This document shows positions 56,882-64,000 of a stretch of DNA of 64,000 bases, one piece after another. This DNA is from Legionella impletisoli. Its GTDB lineage: Bacteria > Pseudomonadota > Gammaproteobacteria > Legionellales > Legionellaceae. The notes under the pieces were generated by a model. It made no database searches, was not told the DNA's origin, and was given only the letters and a program-made list of their open reading frames with translations. Every line of letters starts with the position of its first letter. Within the stretch, counting starts at the first letter, position 1. Both the position numbers and the translations under genes were made by a program. The DNA lies in the NCBI RefSeq assembly GCF_900639875.1, contig NZ_CAAAIA010000001.1, positions 62,001 to 126,000 on the forward strand, read 5' to 3'.

Positions 56882-58099
56882 TTAGGAACCAAACCAATTT
56901 TTAAAGGTTAGCTTTAATCCGTCTTTAACGCGAGTAAAAAATCCTCCTTTAGGGGCATCCTCAAGCGCGTATAAAGGTCTAGTTGTTAGAATGTTATCAT
57001 CAAACTTAACGATTAACTCTCCCACCTGATCGCCTTTTTGAATCGGTGCGACTAAATGCTTGGGCACTTTGGTGTTGACGCTTAATCGTTTGTATTGACC
57101 ACCAGGAATCGTCACGAATTGATCATCCACGATACCCACAGCTAACTGATCGGATTTTCCTTTATATAATGGAAGCTCAGTAATAGAGGTACCTGCTTTA
57201 TATAATTGATGCGTTTCAAAAAATCGAAATCCATAATTAAGCAATCGCTCACTGTCATCTGCGCGCGCTGTTTCGTTTGGCGAACCAAGAACCACAGAAA
57301 TTAAACGCATATTGTCGCGTTTAGCAGAAGAAACAAGACAGTAGCCAGCCTCATTGGTATGACCCGTTTTAATTCCATCGACTTGATTATCTCGCCATAA
57401 AAGACGGTTGCGATTGGGCTGTCTGATTCCATTAAACGTAAACCACTTTTGCTTATACCAGTGATAATATTGGGGGAAATCAGAGGCTAAGGCACGTCCT
57501 AAAATAGCTAAATCTTTTGCGGTTGTATAAAGATTTGGATCTGGTAAACCCGTGCTATCCGTAAAGTGGCTATTTTTCATGCCAAGCATTTCTGCTTGTT
57601 GATTCATGATTTCGGTGAAGCCTTGCTCACTGCCACCTAAGTGTTCTGCCATTGCGACACACGCATCGTTACCCGAGTCAACGATTATCCCTTTGACCAA
57701 ATCTTCAACGCTGACTTGTTGCCCTTCCTTCACAAACATTCTGGAGCCACCCGTTTTCCAAGCCTTTTCGCTGATTCGAACGCTGTCTTCCAGTTTAATT
57801 TGGTCTGATTTTAAGGCATTTGAAATAACATAAAGCGTCATCATCTTGGTTAAGCTCGCAGGGGGCAGCTTTTCGTCACTGTTTTTTTCAGCAAGAATTT
57901 TGCCACTACTTGCGTCAATTAAAATATAAGCTTTAGCGTTCAACGTTGGAGGGGCAGGGGTAATCAGTGGCGTATTATCCATTCCTGGATTTTTAAAAAC
58001 ATTGATATTTTCAGTGGGATTCGCGAAAAGTAGACTGAAGTTAAAAATAAGACACAAAAATAACAGGGGTTTAGTCAATGTTTTTGAAAAATTGTCCAT
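56882..58099 (-). CDS. dacA: D-alanyl-D-alanine carboxypeptidase (PBP5/6 family)
   Basis: 405 residues. A signal peptide (about 8-26) is followed by the penicillin-binding core: SLTK at 82-85 (nucleophile Ser82), SGN at 142-144, and KTGHTNEAGYC near 245. A C-terminal beta domain (about 290-380) and an amphipathic membrane-anchoring helix at the end (TRVKDGLKLTFKNWFGS) complete PBP5. It trims the terminal D-Ala of periplasmic stem peptides. It heads dacA-dat-DUF493-lipB-lssY, a run of minus-strand genes with minimal spacing. Confidence 0.96.
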   Translation of the reverse strand: MDNFSKTLTKPLLFLCLIFNFSLLFANPTENINVFKNPGMDNTPLITPAPPTLNAKAYILIDASSGKILAEKNSDEKLPPASLTKMMTLYVISNALKSDQIKLEDSVRISEKAWKTGGSRMFVKEGQQVSVEDLVKGIIVDSGNDACVAMAEHLGGSEQGFTEIMNQQAEMLGMKNSHFTDSTGLPDPNLYTTAKDLAILGRALASDFPQYYHWYKQKWFTFNGIRQPNRNRLLWRDNQVDGIKTGHTNEAGYCLVSSAKRDNMRLISVVLGSPNETARADDSERLLNYGFRFFETHQLYKAGTSITELPLYKGKSDQLAVGIVDDQFVTIPGGQYKRLSVNTKVPKHLVAPIQKGDQVGELIVKFDDNILTTRPLYALEDAPKGGFFTRVKDGLKLTFKNWFGS

Positions 58100-58414
58100 T
58101 TTGTCACCTGGTAATAAAAAAATGAAATTATACTATCACAGACAAAAGTCCGCGACCAACGAAGAAAGTGGCTACACCGTAATTTCTGCCCAACATAATA
58201 TAGAGCATTAAATTTTTATCATCATTTCCTTTCGTAGCCGAAACCAGAGTTTCATGAGTGGACGGACTTAAAGAATGAAGAAACTCTATATTTTTTTGTT
58301 GAACTCAGATAAATTCAGCTTTTTTAAAAGTCTGTATGCTTTTAAGTATATACCCATCATCAGTTTCAATGGGTACAGGTAGGTTAACTTAAACTTGATT
58401 TGTTGAGAAGGATC
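58100..58414. other. 315-base divergent intergenic region with a hairpin-plus-T-run upstream of rlpA
   Basis: Between dacA and rlpA. AGAGTTTC (58246-58253) and GAAACTCT (58280-58287) pair over 8 bp with a 26-base loop, and ATATTTTTTT follows on the plus strand, a terminator-like arrangement with no plus-strand gene before it. ACCCAT/ATGGGT pair further down (about 58348-58376). Otherwise AT-rich, no ORF. Confidence 0.45.
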
Positions 58415-59233
58415 ATGCGCTTAATTTTTTTAGTAATACTAAGTTTTTTAGCATGTTGTCAGCCCAAGGATGTTGATCCTAAGCACTCCATGGGTTCAGG
58501 GCATGGAAAAACCAAGCAACAGCAAAAGAAGAAACAATTGGAAATTATGCCTACCGAACAAGATGGTGCTCCAAAGGGCCCTCATCCAAAACGGTTTGAA
58601 TCCGTGACCCCGATATCAGAAGCCGTGAGCCGTTATGGAAATCCCGGCGAGTATCGAGTAAATGGAAAAATTTATGAGGTGATGCGGACAGCTTCTGGAT
58701 ATCGTGCCCGTGGTTTAGCATCTTGGTATGGCACCAAATTTCACAGCAAACGCACCTCAAGTGGTGAGCCATATGATTTATATAGCATGACCGCAGCCCA
58801 TAAAACACTCCCGTTACCAACTTACGTCAAAGTAACCAACTTAGAAAACCATCGAGAAGCGATTGTAAAAGTTAATGATCGAGGCCCTTTTCACGAAGGT
58901 CGCATTATAGACTTGTCGTATGGGGCCGCTCTTAAACTAGGTTTATTGCCTAAAGGAACGGCAAAAGTGGAAGTGGTTGCGTTAAGTCCGAAAGACACAC
59001 CTCATCAAGAACTTCATTATTTTTTACAAGCAGGGGCGTTTACAAAACCTGAACAAGCAAAAAAATTACTCAATGCCATTGCAAAGCTGACTTCATCTCA
59101 CTTATTTATTGAACAGTACAAGCAGTACTATATTGTCAAAGCTGGACCATTTACGGATAAGAAGCACTCAGATGCCTTAAAGTTAACATTAGCACAGCAT
59201 GGGGTTTCTGGGGCATTTTCTGTTTTACAATAG
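58415..59233 (+). CDS. rlpA: Septal ring lipoprotein RlpA
   Basis: 272 residues. A lipoprotein signal ends at LSFLACC (Cys near 14). The double-psi beta-barrel runs from GLASWYGTKFHSKRTSSGEP to the IVKVNDRGPFHEGRIIDLS motif (about 100-175), with the His and Asp of the lytic transglycosylase site. A SPOR domain occupies the C-terminal ~75 residues (HYFLQAGAFTKPEQAKKLL...), which binds denuded glycan at the septum. The start was taken at ATG 58415, three bases after AAGG; a TTG fifteen bases earlier is possible. Confidence 0.94.
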   Translation: MRLIFLVILSFLACCQPKDVDPKHSMGSGHGKTKQQQKKKQLEIMPTEQDGAPKGPHPKRFESVTPISEAVSRYGNPGEYRVNGKIYEVMRTASGYRARGLASWYGTKFHSKRTSSGEPYDLYSMTAAHKTLPLPTYVKVTNLENHREAIVKVNDRGPFHEGRIIDLSYGAALKLGLLPKGTAKVEVVALSPKDTPHQELHYFLQAGAFTKPEQAKKLLNAIAKLTSSHLFIEQYKQYYIVKAGPFTDKKHSDALKLTLAQHGVSGAFSVLQ

Positions 59234-59400
59234 CTTACTTGATGAAAGTACTCGAAAAAAATAGGCTATAATTTACCTAAGATAGATTTATGCTAAATGA
59301 GGCAGGAATCTTTTGATAAACGTTACCCCGATGTCTTTTAAGTCATCCAGTGAGTCTAATCTGCTTGACGCATCGTTTAACCCATAAGGCTTGATTCATT

Positions 59401-60645
59401 ATGCCAGATACTTTGCAGCAAGAAATTCGTAAGTTTAATCAAGATGTAATGAAACATGAGTTAGAGTGTATTATTTTCATACGTAAAGAATTGAGCCAAT
59501 TTTTACAGCGTCTTGAATTGGACTCTAATGATCTTGCCTATCAAAAAATTTTTGAAAGAATTGATGATAATTTAAAGGCTTTGTTAAATACGAATAACCA
59601 GGAAACCTTTGAGCTTGCTCGAAAGCGATTTACTAAACTACTTAACGAGCTTAATAACCTAAGGCCTGAACCAATTGAGTCCACTTCCTTCAAAAATGAA
59701 AACTCAATTGAAAAAGTATCCGATTATTTAAACGAGTTATCTGAAACACGAGCTTCTTATTTAAATAAAGCCAATGATAAAAAGAAACTCTTTTTAGATG
59801 CTGGCTGGATGGGTGCAGGGGTAGGTTTGATTGTTGTTGCATCCATATTAGCCATTGCTTTTCCCTGGCTTCTAATTCCAGGGATTGTGTTAGGGGGAAT
59901 CGTCTTAGGTTATGGTACCTTTGATTTTAGCAAAACAGCTTCTGAGCTTTATATGGAAACTGAGTATCCAAAGTTAGGCGAACGAACAATAGGTAAAGAC
60001 ACGCCATCACTTGAGCTTGAACGAGACATGGAGGGTTTCTCTTTTTCATCATTGATTACCGAACATCAACATCAAGAAGAAAAAAAGCATCAAGAAAAGC
60101 GGTTTTATTCTAGATTAGTAACTGGATTATCGTTTACAGGTTTTCTTCTTGCATTTGCCAGTTTAGCGGTTGTTTTAATTCCGGCTTTAGCAATACCGGT
60201 GGTTGGTGTTGTTCTTTTAGCGGCCGCTTCCATCGTGACTGCAATTGCTGCTGTGACCACGCTAGGGCTCGCCCACAACAAAGAAAAACAAGCCCTTAAA
60301 GAATCTAAACTCATGCTTGAGAAAGAGACTCATATTGATGAAATGCAAATTTTAGAAGTCGGGCAGTCACTTATTCCTGCGGATAATGCTGCAATATTGC
60401 TTAAGAAACAATCTGAAGAACATTTTACAGAGGGGGGACCTTCTATTAGAAATGTGGAGTCTAGTTCTTTTTTATCTGATTTATCCGAGGTAAGTAACCC
60501 AACTGATGAGGTAGAATCAGAGTCGGAAGGGGAAACGGATTCCGATGTAGAAACGGTCATAACCGAAGAAGAGATATCAGATAGAGGCGAAGAAGAATCG
60601 GATGACGAAGATGGCGATACTTCCAAAGCGTCCTTAAGAGGATAA
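59401..60645 (+). CDS. Coiled-coil protein with two hydrophobic hairpins and acidic tail, effector candidate
   Basis: 414 residues. About 1-130 are charged and helical with coiled-coil character; a hydrophobic hairpin spans about 137-172 (AGVGLIVVASILAIAFPWLL, then PGIVLGGIVLGYG) and a second about 240-285 (Leu/Ala/Val-rich). The final ~70 residues are extremely acidic (EVESESEGETDSDVETV and further), with repeated Glu/Ser. There is no signal peptide. Glu-rich C-termini and paired membrane hairpins are common in Legionella Dot/Icm effectors; I recognise no specific family. Confidence 0.6.
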   Translation: MPDTLQQEIRKFNQDVMKHELECIIFIRKELSQFLQRLELDSNDLAYQKIFERIDDNLKALLNTNNQETFELARKRFTKLLNELNNLRPEPIESTSFKNENSIEKVSDYLNELSETRASYLNKANDKKKLFLDAGWMGAGVGLIVVASILAIAFPWLLIPGIVLGGIVLGYGTFDFSKTASELYMETEYPKLGERTIGKDTPSLELERDMEGFSFSSLITEHQHQEEKKHQEKRFYSRLVTGLSFTGFLLAFASLAVVLIPALAIPVVGVVLLAAASIVTAIAAVTTLGLAHNKEKQALKESKLMLEKETHIDEMQILEVGQSLIPADNAAILLKKQSEEHFTEGGPSIRNVESSSFLSDLSEVSNPTDEVESESEGETDSDVETVITEEEISDRGEEESDDEDGDTSKASLRG

Positions 60646-60706
60646 ATTTGCGCCAGTTATGAATTCTTGTTAAAAAGAATTAATTATCCTTTTTATTACG
60701 GGCTCT

Positions 60707-61966
60707 ATGGATCGCAGGGAAAAGCAAAGTGTCGTTGCTGGGTTATATGGAAATGCCCTAGAATGGTATGATTTCTTATTATATGCTAGTTTCGCGCCTC
60801 TTTTTGCCAAATTATTTTTTACCTCTGATAACCCATTTATATCCTTAATAGCTACATTCAGTGTGTTTGCGATTGGTTTTTTAATGCGACCGATTGGTGG
60901 CGCATTGCTAGGTCACTTAGCTGATGCGGCAGGTCGGCGTAAGGCACTGATCGTATCCGTCACGACGATGACGATTTCCACTATGCTTATTGCGTTTTTG
61001 CCAGACTATAGAAGTGCAGGTATCTTATCTCCAATTTTGTTTACTTTATTACGACTCGTCCAAGGCCTTGCTGTGGGAGGTGAGTTGCCTGGATCAGCTA
61101 CGTATCTTATTGAACATATGTTTTCTAATCGACGGGGATTTGCTGGCAGCTTGGTATTGAGTACGGCATTTTTAGGAATTTTTTTAGGCTCAATGACCTC
61201 GTCGTTGTTGAGTTCTATCTTTACGGTGCAGTACTTGCAGCAATGGGGATGGCGCTATGCCTATTTAGCTGGGGGCATTCTCGGAATCTACGGGATTATT
61301 TTGCGCTTAAGATGCCAAGAGTCACCTTCCTTTTTAGCGAATAAGCCGCAATTACATGAACCACCACTCAAAAGTATTTTTAAACGACATAAGAAACCTT
61401 TGCTCTTGGCTATTTTGTTTACGAGCATTATGGCCTTAAGTAATTATATCTTAATTGCTTACGTCACTACTTTTCTGGTGCAAGCTAAAGCCTTCATATT
61501 TCATGAAGCGCTTTTTATTAATTTTTTTGCACTTCTGATGTTAACTCTTTTAATTCCAATGATGGGTTTATTGTCTGATTTTATAGGAAGAAAACCCATA
61601 TTCATATTCGGCTTGTTTGGGCTATTGATAGCAATTTTTCCTATATTCTTCTTGTTAATCAAAGGAACCTGGAGCTCAGTATTGATTGCTGAGCTCTTAT
61701 TAAGTTTCTTCCTCGCTCCAATTAATGCCACGGTACCCACAATCATTGCAGAAATGTTTCCAACGTACGTTCGTGCAAGCGGAAGTTCCATTGGTTATAA
61801 CATTGGACAAGCACTCTTTGGGGGGACTTTGCCCTTGGTCGCTCTAAGCTTAACAAAACTAACTGGAAGTCTTTATGCGCCAGCGTTCTACGTTTTAATT
61901 TGGGCAATAATGGTTATTATAGGCTCTTTCTTTTTACAAGAAACTTATCAAAAAGCACTGAGTTAA
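60707..61966 (+). CDS. MFS transporter, ProP-like metabolite:H+ symporter branch
   Basis: 419 residues, 12 hydrophobic segments. The start ASVVAGLYGNALEWYDF-like stretch (SVVAGLYGNALEWYDFLLYA), the A-motif GHLADAAGRRKALIVSV near 75 and RLVQGLAVGGELPGSATYLI near 111 fit the metabolite:H+ symporter family with ProP and KgtP. Substrate could be proline, betaine or a dicarboxylate; not determinable. Monocistronic, 62 bases after the previous gene. Confidence 0.88.
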   Translation: MDRREKQSVVAGLYGNALEWYDFLLYASFAPLFAKLFFTSDNPFISLIATFSVFAIGFLMRPIGGALLGHLADAAGRRKALIVSVTTMTISTMLIAFLPDYRSAGILSPILFTLLRLVQGLAVGGELPGSATYLIEHMFSNRRGFAGSLVLSTAFLGIFLGSMTSSLLSSIFTVQYLQQWGWRYAYLAGGILGIYGIILRLRCQESPSFLANKPQLHEPPLKSIFKRHKKPLLLAILFTSIMALSNYILIAYVTTFLVQAKAFIFHEALFINFFALLMLTLLIPMMGLLSDFIGRKPIFIFGLFGLLIAIFPIFFLLIKGTWSSVLIAELLLSFFLAPINATVPTIIAEMFPTYVRASGSSIGYNIGQALFGGTLPLVALSLTKLTGSLYAPAFYVLIWAIMVIIGSFFLQETYQKALS

Positions 61967-62074
61967 TGACTGGGATTTCGAAATCAGAAAAATCCTAATT
62001 ATGTTGATATCAAACTGGCTTATTTTAAAAGGTCCCGCATAACAGATTCGTTTTTTGGGGCTAACTCACGTTAA

Positions 62075-62797
62075 CTAACCATCTACGGAATCAACAATAA
62101 CCCGAGTACCCTTTACGCCGTATCCTGGCAAATCAATGAATTCTTCATTTAACCATCTTGCATCCTCAATGAACATGCGAACGCAACCATGACTGGCTCG
62201 GTAACCCGGTACCGTGTCGCTGCCATGAAGTGCAAATCCTCTAAAAAAATGCATACAGTAGGGCATTTCTGCACCGCCATCTTCGCCATTGGCTCGACGA
62301 GGGAATGCCGTTGAAACACAGTCAATATCTTGTTTTCGGATGATTCGAAACGAGCCAGAAGGGGTTTTACAATAATTATCTCGTTGAGAACACTTGCCTG
62401 ATCCGGATGATAATGGCCCCCACCAAACTAATTCACCGGTTTCATCATAAGCGCCCCACGCTAATTTATTTTGACTAACATAAATGGCTTTTTCTCCATT
62501 CGTTTCGATATATCGAGGGAATGGCGAGACATCATAAATCGTTAGTCGCTCGATGTTTTTAGGAATGGCAATCGTCATTCCTGGTCGAAGACGAATATTC
62601 ATTCGATTAATCCTTCGAATGATATCGCGCTCCTCCATATTGGGGAAAAGAGTTTCCCAACTCTCACCTTGTTTTACTTTAACACAGAAATAATCTGGTT
62701 CATTGCATAATGTCTCACCATACCTTCCTTTAGCAAACGTGTATTGGCTTGTAACTAAAAATGCAATGAATATGCATAAGTTGATAAACGTTTTCAT
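62075..62797 (-). CDS. L,D-transpeptidase ErfK/YbiS family (EnhA-like)
   Basis: 240 residues with a signal peptide (about 3-22). A LysM-like segment (VKQGESWETLFPN to RPGMTIAIP, about 41-79) precedes the YkuD domain, whose catalytic stretch is FALHGSDTVPGYRASHGCVR (His191, His203, Cys205). Several extra Cys (31, 38, 136, 143, 160, 181) suggest disulfides. Legionella enhanced-entry protein EnhA is of this type; that name is inference. It forms 3-3 cross-links or fixes proteins to the wall. Confidence 0.85.
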   Translation of the reverse strand: MKTFINLCIFIAFLVTSQYTFAKGRYGETLCNEPDYFCVKVKQGESWETLFPNMEERDIIRRINRMNIRLRPGMTIAIPKNIERLTIYDVSPFPRYIETNGEKAIYVSQNKLAWGAYDETGELVWWGPLSSGSGKCSQRDNYCKTPSGSFRIIRKQDIDCVSTAFPRRANGEDGGAEMPYCMHFFRGFALHGSDTVPGYRASHGCVRMFIEDARWLNEEFIDLPGYGVKGTRVIVDSVDG

Positions 62798-62909
62798 GAC
62801 GACCTCAACACGTTGTTAACAGTAATATCTCTATGAAGGTTAACGGCGTATTTAAAAAAAACTTAATAACCGGTTATAATGGATTGCATCAACTTAATTC
62901 GGATTAATT

Positions 62910-63758
62910 ATGAGCTGGCTAAAGAAACTGTTGCCTTCTAGAATCAGAACGGAAACCTCACAAAAAAAAGGGGTACCAGAGGGGCTATGGGTTAAATGTA
63001 AGGGGTGCAATGAAGTATTGTATCGCACCGAGTTGGTCAAGAATCTGAGCGTATGTCCTAAATGTGACCATCATCATCGATTGTCGGCGCGAGAGCGATT
63101 GGAGCAATTTTTTGATGAATCCAGCCTGGTTGAAATTGCTCCCAACCTTGAACCAGTTGATCGCTTAAAATTTCGTGATTCAAAAAAGTATAAAGAGCGC
63201 ATCACTCAAGCTCAGAAAACTACCGGTGAAAAGGAAGCTTTAATTGCTGTGAAAGGTACCTTGATGAGCCGACCTTTAGTTGCCAGTGCCTTTGAGTTTG
63301 ATTTTATGGGTGGCTCAATGGGGGCTACAGTTGGAGATAAATTTGTAAAAGCACTGAGTGAGGCTTCTGACACAAAATGCGCGTACGTTTGTTTTACCGC
63401 AAGCGGTGGCGCCAGAATGCAAGAGGGTTTATTTTCATTGATGCAAATGGCTAAAACTTCTGCTGCGTTAGCCAAATATGCTGAGACAGGATTGCCTTTT
63501 ATTGTGGTGCTCACCGATCCGACCATGGGCGGTGTATCAGCCAGTTTTGCAAGCTTAGGTGATGTCATCCTTGCTGAACCTAAGGCCTTAATTGGTTTTG
63601 CTGGTCCTCGTGTAATTGAGCAAACGGTTCGACAAACGTTGCCGGAGGGATTTCAGCGAAGTGAATTTTTACTGGAGCACGGTCATATTGATATGATTGT
63701 TGAGCGAAAAGCATTGCGTAACACCATTGCAGAACTGGTTGCTAAGCTGACTAAATAA
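62910..63758 (+). CDS. accD: Acetyl-CoA carboxylase carboxyltransferase beta subunit
   Basis: 282 residues. A zinc finger with four Cys (CKGC ... CPKC, about residues 31-53) is followed by the crotonase-like carboxyltransferase core, with [20 protein letters not shown] near 132 and [20 protein letters not shown] near 166. With AccA it transfers CO2 from biotin to acetyl-CoA for fatty-acid synthesis. The ribosome-binding site before the ATG is weak. folC follows 9 bases after the stop, the canonical accD-folC pair. Confidence 0.97.
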   Translation: MSWLKKLLPSRIRTETSQKKGVPEGLWVKCKGCNEVLYRTELVKNLSVCPKCDHHHRLSARERLEQFFDESSLVEIAPNLEPVDRLKFRDSKKYKERITQAQKTTGEKEALIAVKGTLMSRPLVASAFEFDFMGGSMGATVGDKFVKALSEASDTKCAYVCFTASGGARMQEGLFSLMQMAKTSAALAKYAETGLPFIVVLTDPTMGGVSASFASLGDVILAEPKALIGFAGPRVIEQTVRQTLPEGFQRSEFLLEHGHIDMIVERKALRNTIAELVAKLTK

Positions 63759-63767
63759 TGGGCTATA

Positions 63768-64000
63768 GTGGATAATTCAATCGCTTCCAACAATCCGTCT
63801 TCGTTACAGGAATGGTTATTCTTGCTGGAAAATCGTCACCAGCAAGAAATGCAGCTTGGACTCGATCGTATTCGTCGCGTGGCCGATATTATGGGGCTTG
63901 AAACGACTAAAGCTCGCATTATTACAGTGGCAGGCACAAATGGAAAAGGCTCGACAATTGCTAGTCTTGAAGCCATCTATCATGCTGCGGGATATAAAGT
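63768..64000 (+). CDS. folC: Bifunctional folylpolyglutamate/dihydrofolate synthase, N-terminal part (3' end outside window)
   Basis: 77 codons are inside the window. SLQEWLFLLENRHQQEMQLG and the P-loop VAGTNGKGSTIASLEAIYH are typical of FolC, which adds glutamates to folates. GTG at 63768 is the likely start; an out-of-frame ATG overlaps the accD stop. The accD-folC order is conserved in gammaproteobacteria. Confidence 0.93.
   Translation, partial: MDNSIASNNPSSLQEWLFLLENRHQQEMQLGLDRIRRVADIMGLETTKARIITVAGTNGKGSTIASLEAIYHAAGYK

Overview
The window looks like a core chromosomal segment of a low-to-moderate GC gammaproteobacterium of the order Legionellales, most likely a Legionella or a close relative. 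The reasons are the gammaproteobacterial gene orders (map/rpsB/tsf/pyrH/frr, pilBCD, lipB-DUF493-dacA-rlpA, accD-folC) combined with Legionella-type content: an LssY-like DedA/PAP2 fusion next to a small LssZ-like membrane protein, a CsrB-type small RNA with a LetA/GacA box, an EnhA-like L,D-transpeptidase, a short PutA, and several proteins built like Dot/Icm effectors. No phage, insertion sequence, CRISPR array, tRNA or rRNA was recognised. The species assignment is inference from gene content only.

Layout. 1-3619: end of tadA, then glnD and map. 3860-8033: a Spy-like periplasmic protein, then rpsB (with promoter and a conserved-type leader structure), tsf, pyrH and frr. 8144-13993: a tight five-gene minus-strand operon for arginine succinyltransferase catabolism (M20 hydrolase, astA, astD, astB, spermidine-synthase-like protein). 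14279-16118: UNG-like protein, ubiG, ProQ-like RNA chaperone. 16357-16666: a LetA/GacA-type box, promoter and an RsmY/RsmZ-like sRNA. 16665-27045: L,D-transpeptidase, putA, APC permease, DUF2254 protein, acnA. 27216-30334: His-rich and Cys-rich small exported proteins, UspA, folK, pcnB. 30585-41077: small ORF, APH-family kinase, terC, hemJ, rubredoxin, hemL, mnmC, then phzF-prpB-prpC-prpD (methylcitrate cycle). 41507-44538: kinase-like effector candidate, ppsR, a membrane protein and a Sel1-repeat protein. 44681-48486: pilD, pilC, pilB. 48823-52330: methyltransferase, DUF1820, hypoxanthine phosphoribosyltransferase, a putative papain-fold effector, L,D-transpeptidase. 52436-58099: lssZ-like, lssY-like, lipB, DUF493, D-amino-acid aminotransferase, dacA. 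58415-64000: rlpA, a coiled-coil membrane effector candidate, MFS transporter, EnhA-like transpeptidase, accD, start of folC.

Functional themes are amino-acid catabolism (arginine by AST, proline by PutA, propionyl-CoA by PrpBCD, aconitase), which suits an organism living on amino acids; cell-wall remodelling (three L,D-transpeptidases, DacA, RlpA); and host-interaction candidates (41507, 50794, 59401). The most interesting non-coding content is the RsmY/RsmZ-like RNA and at least two families of dispersed palindromic repeats in intergenic regions.
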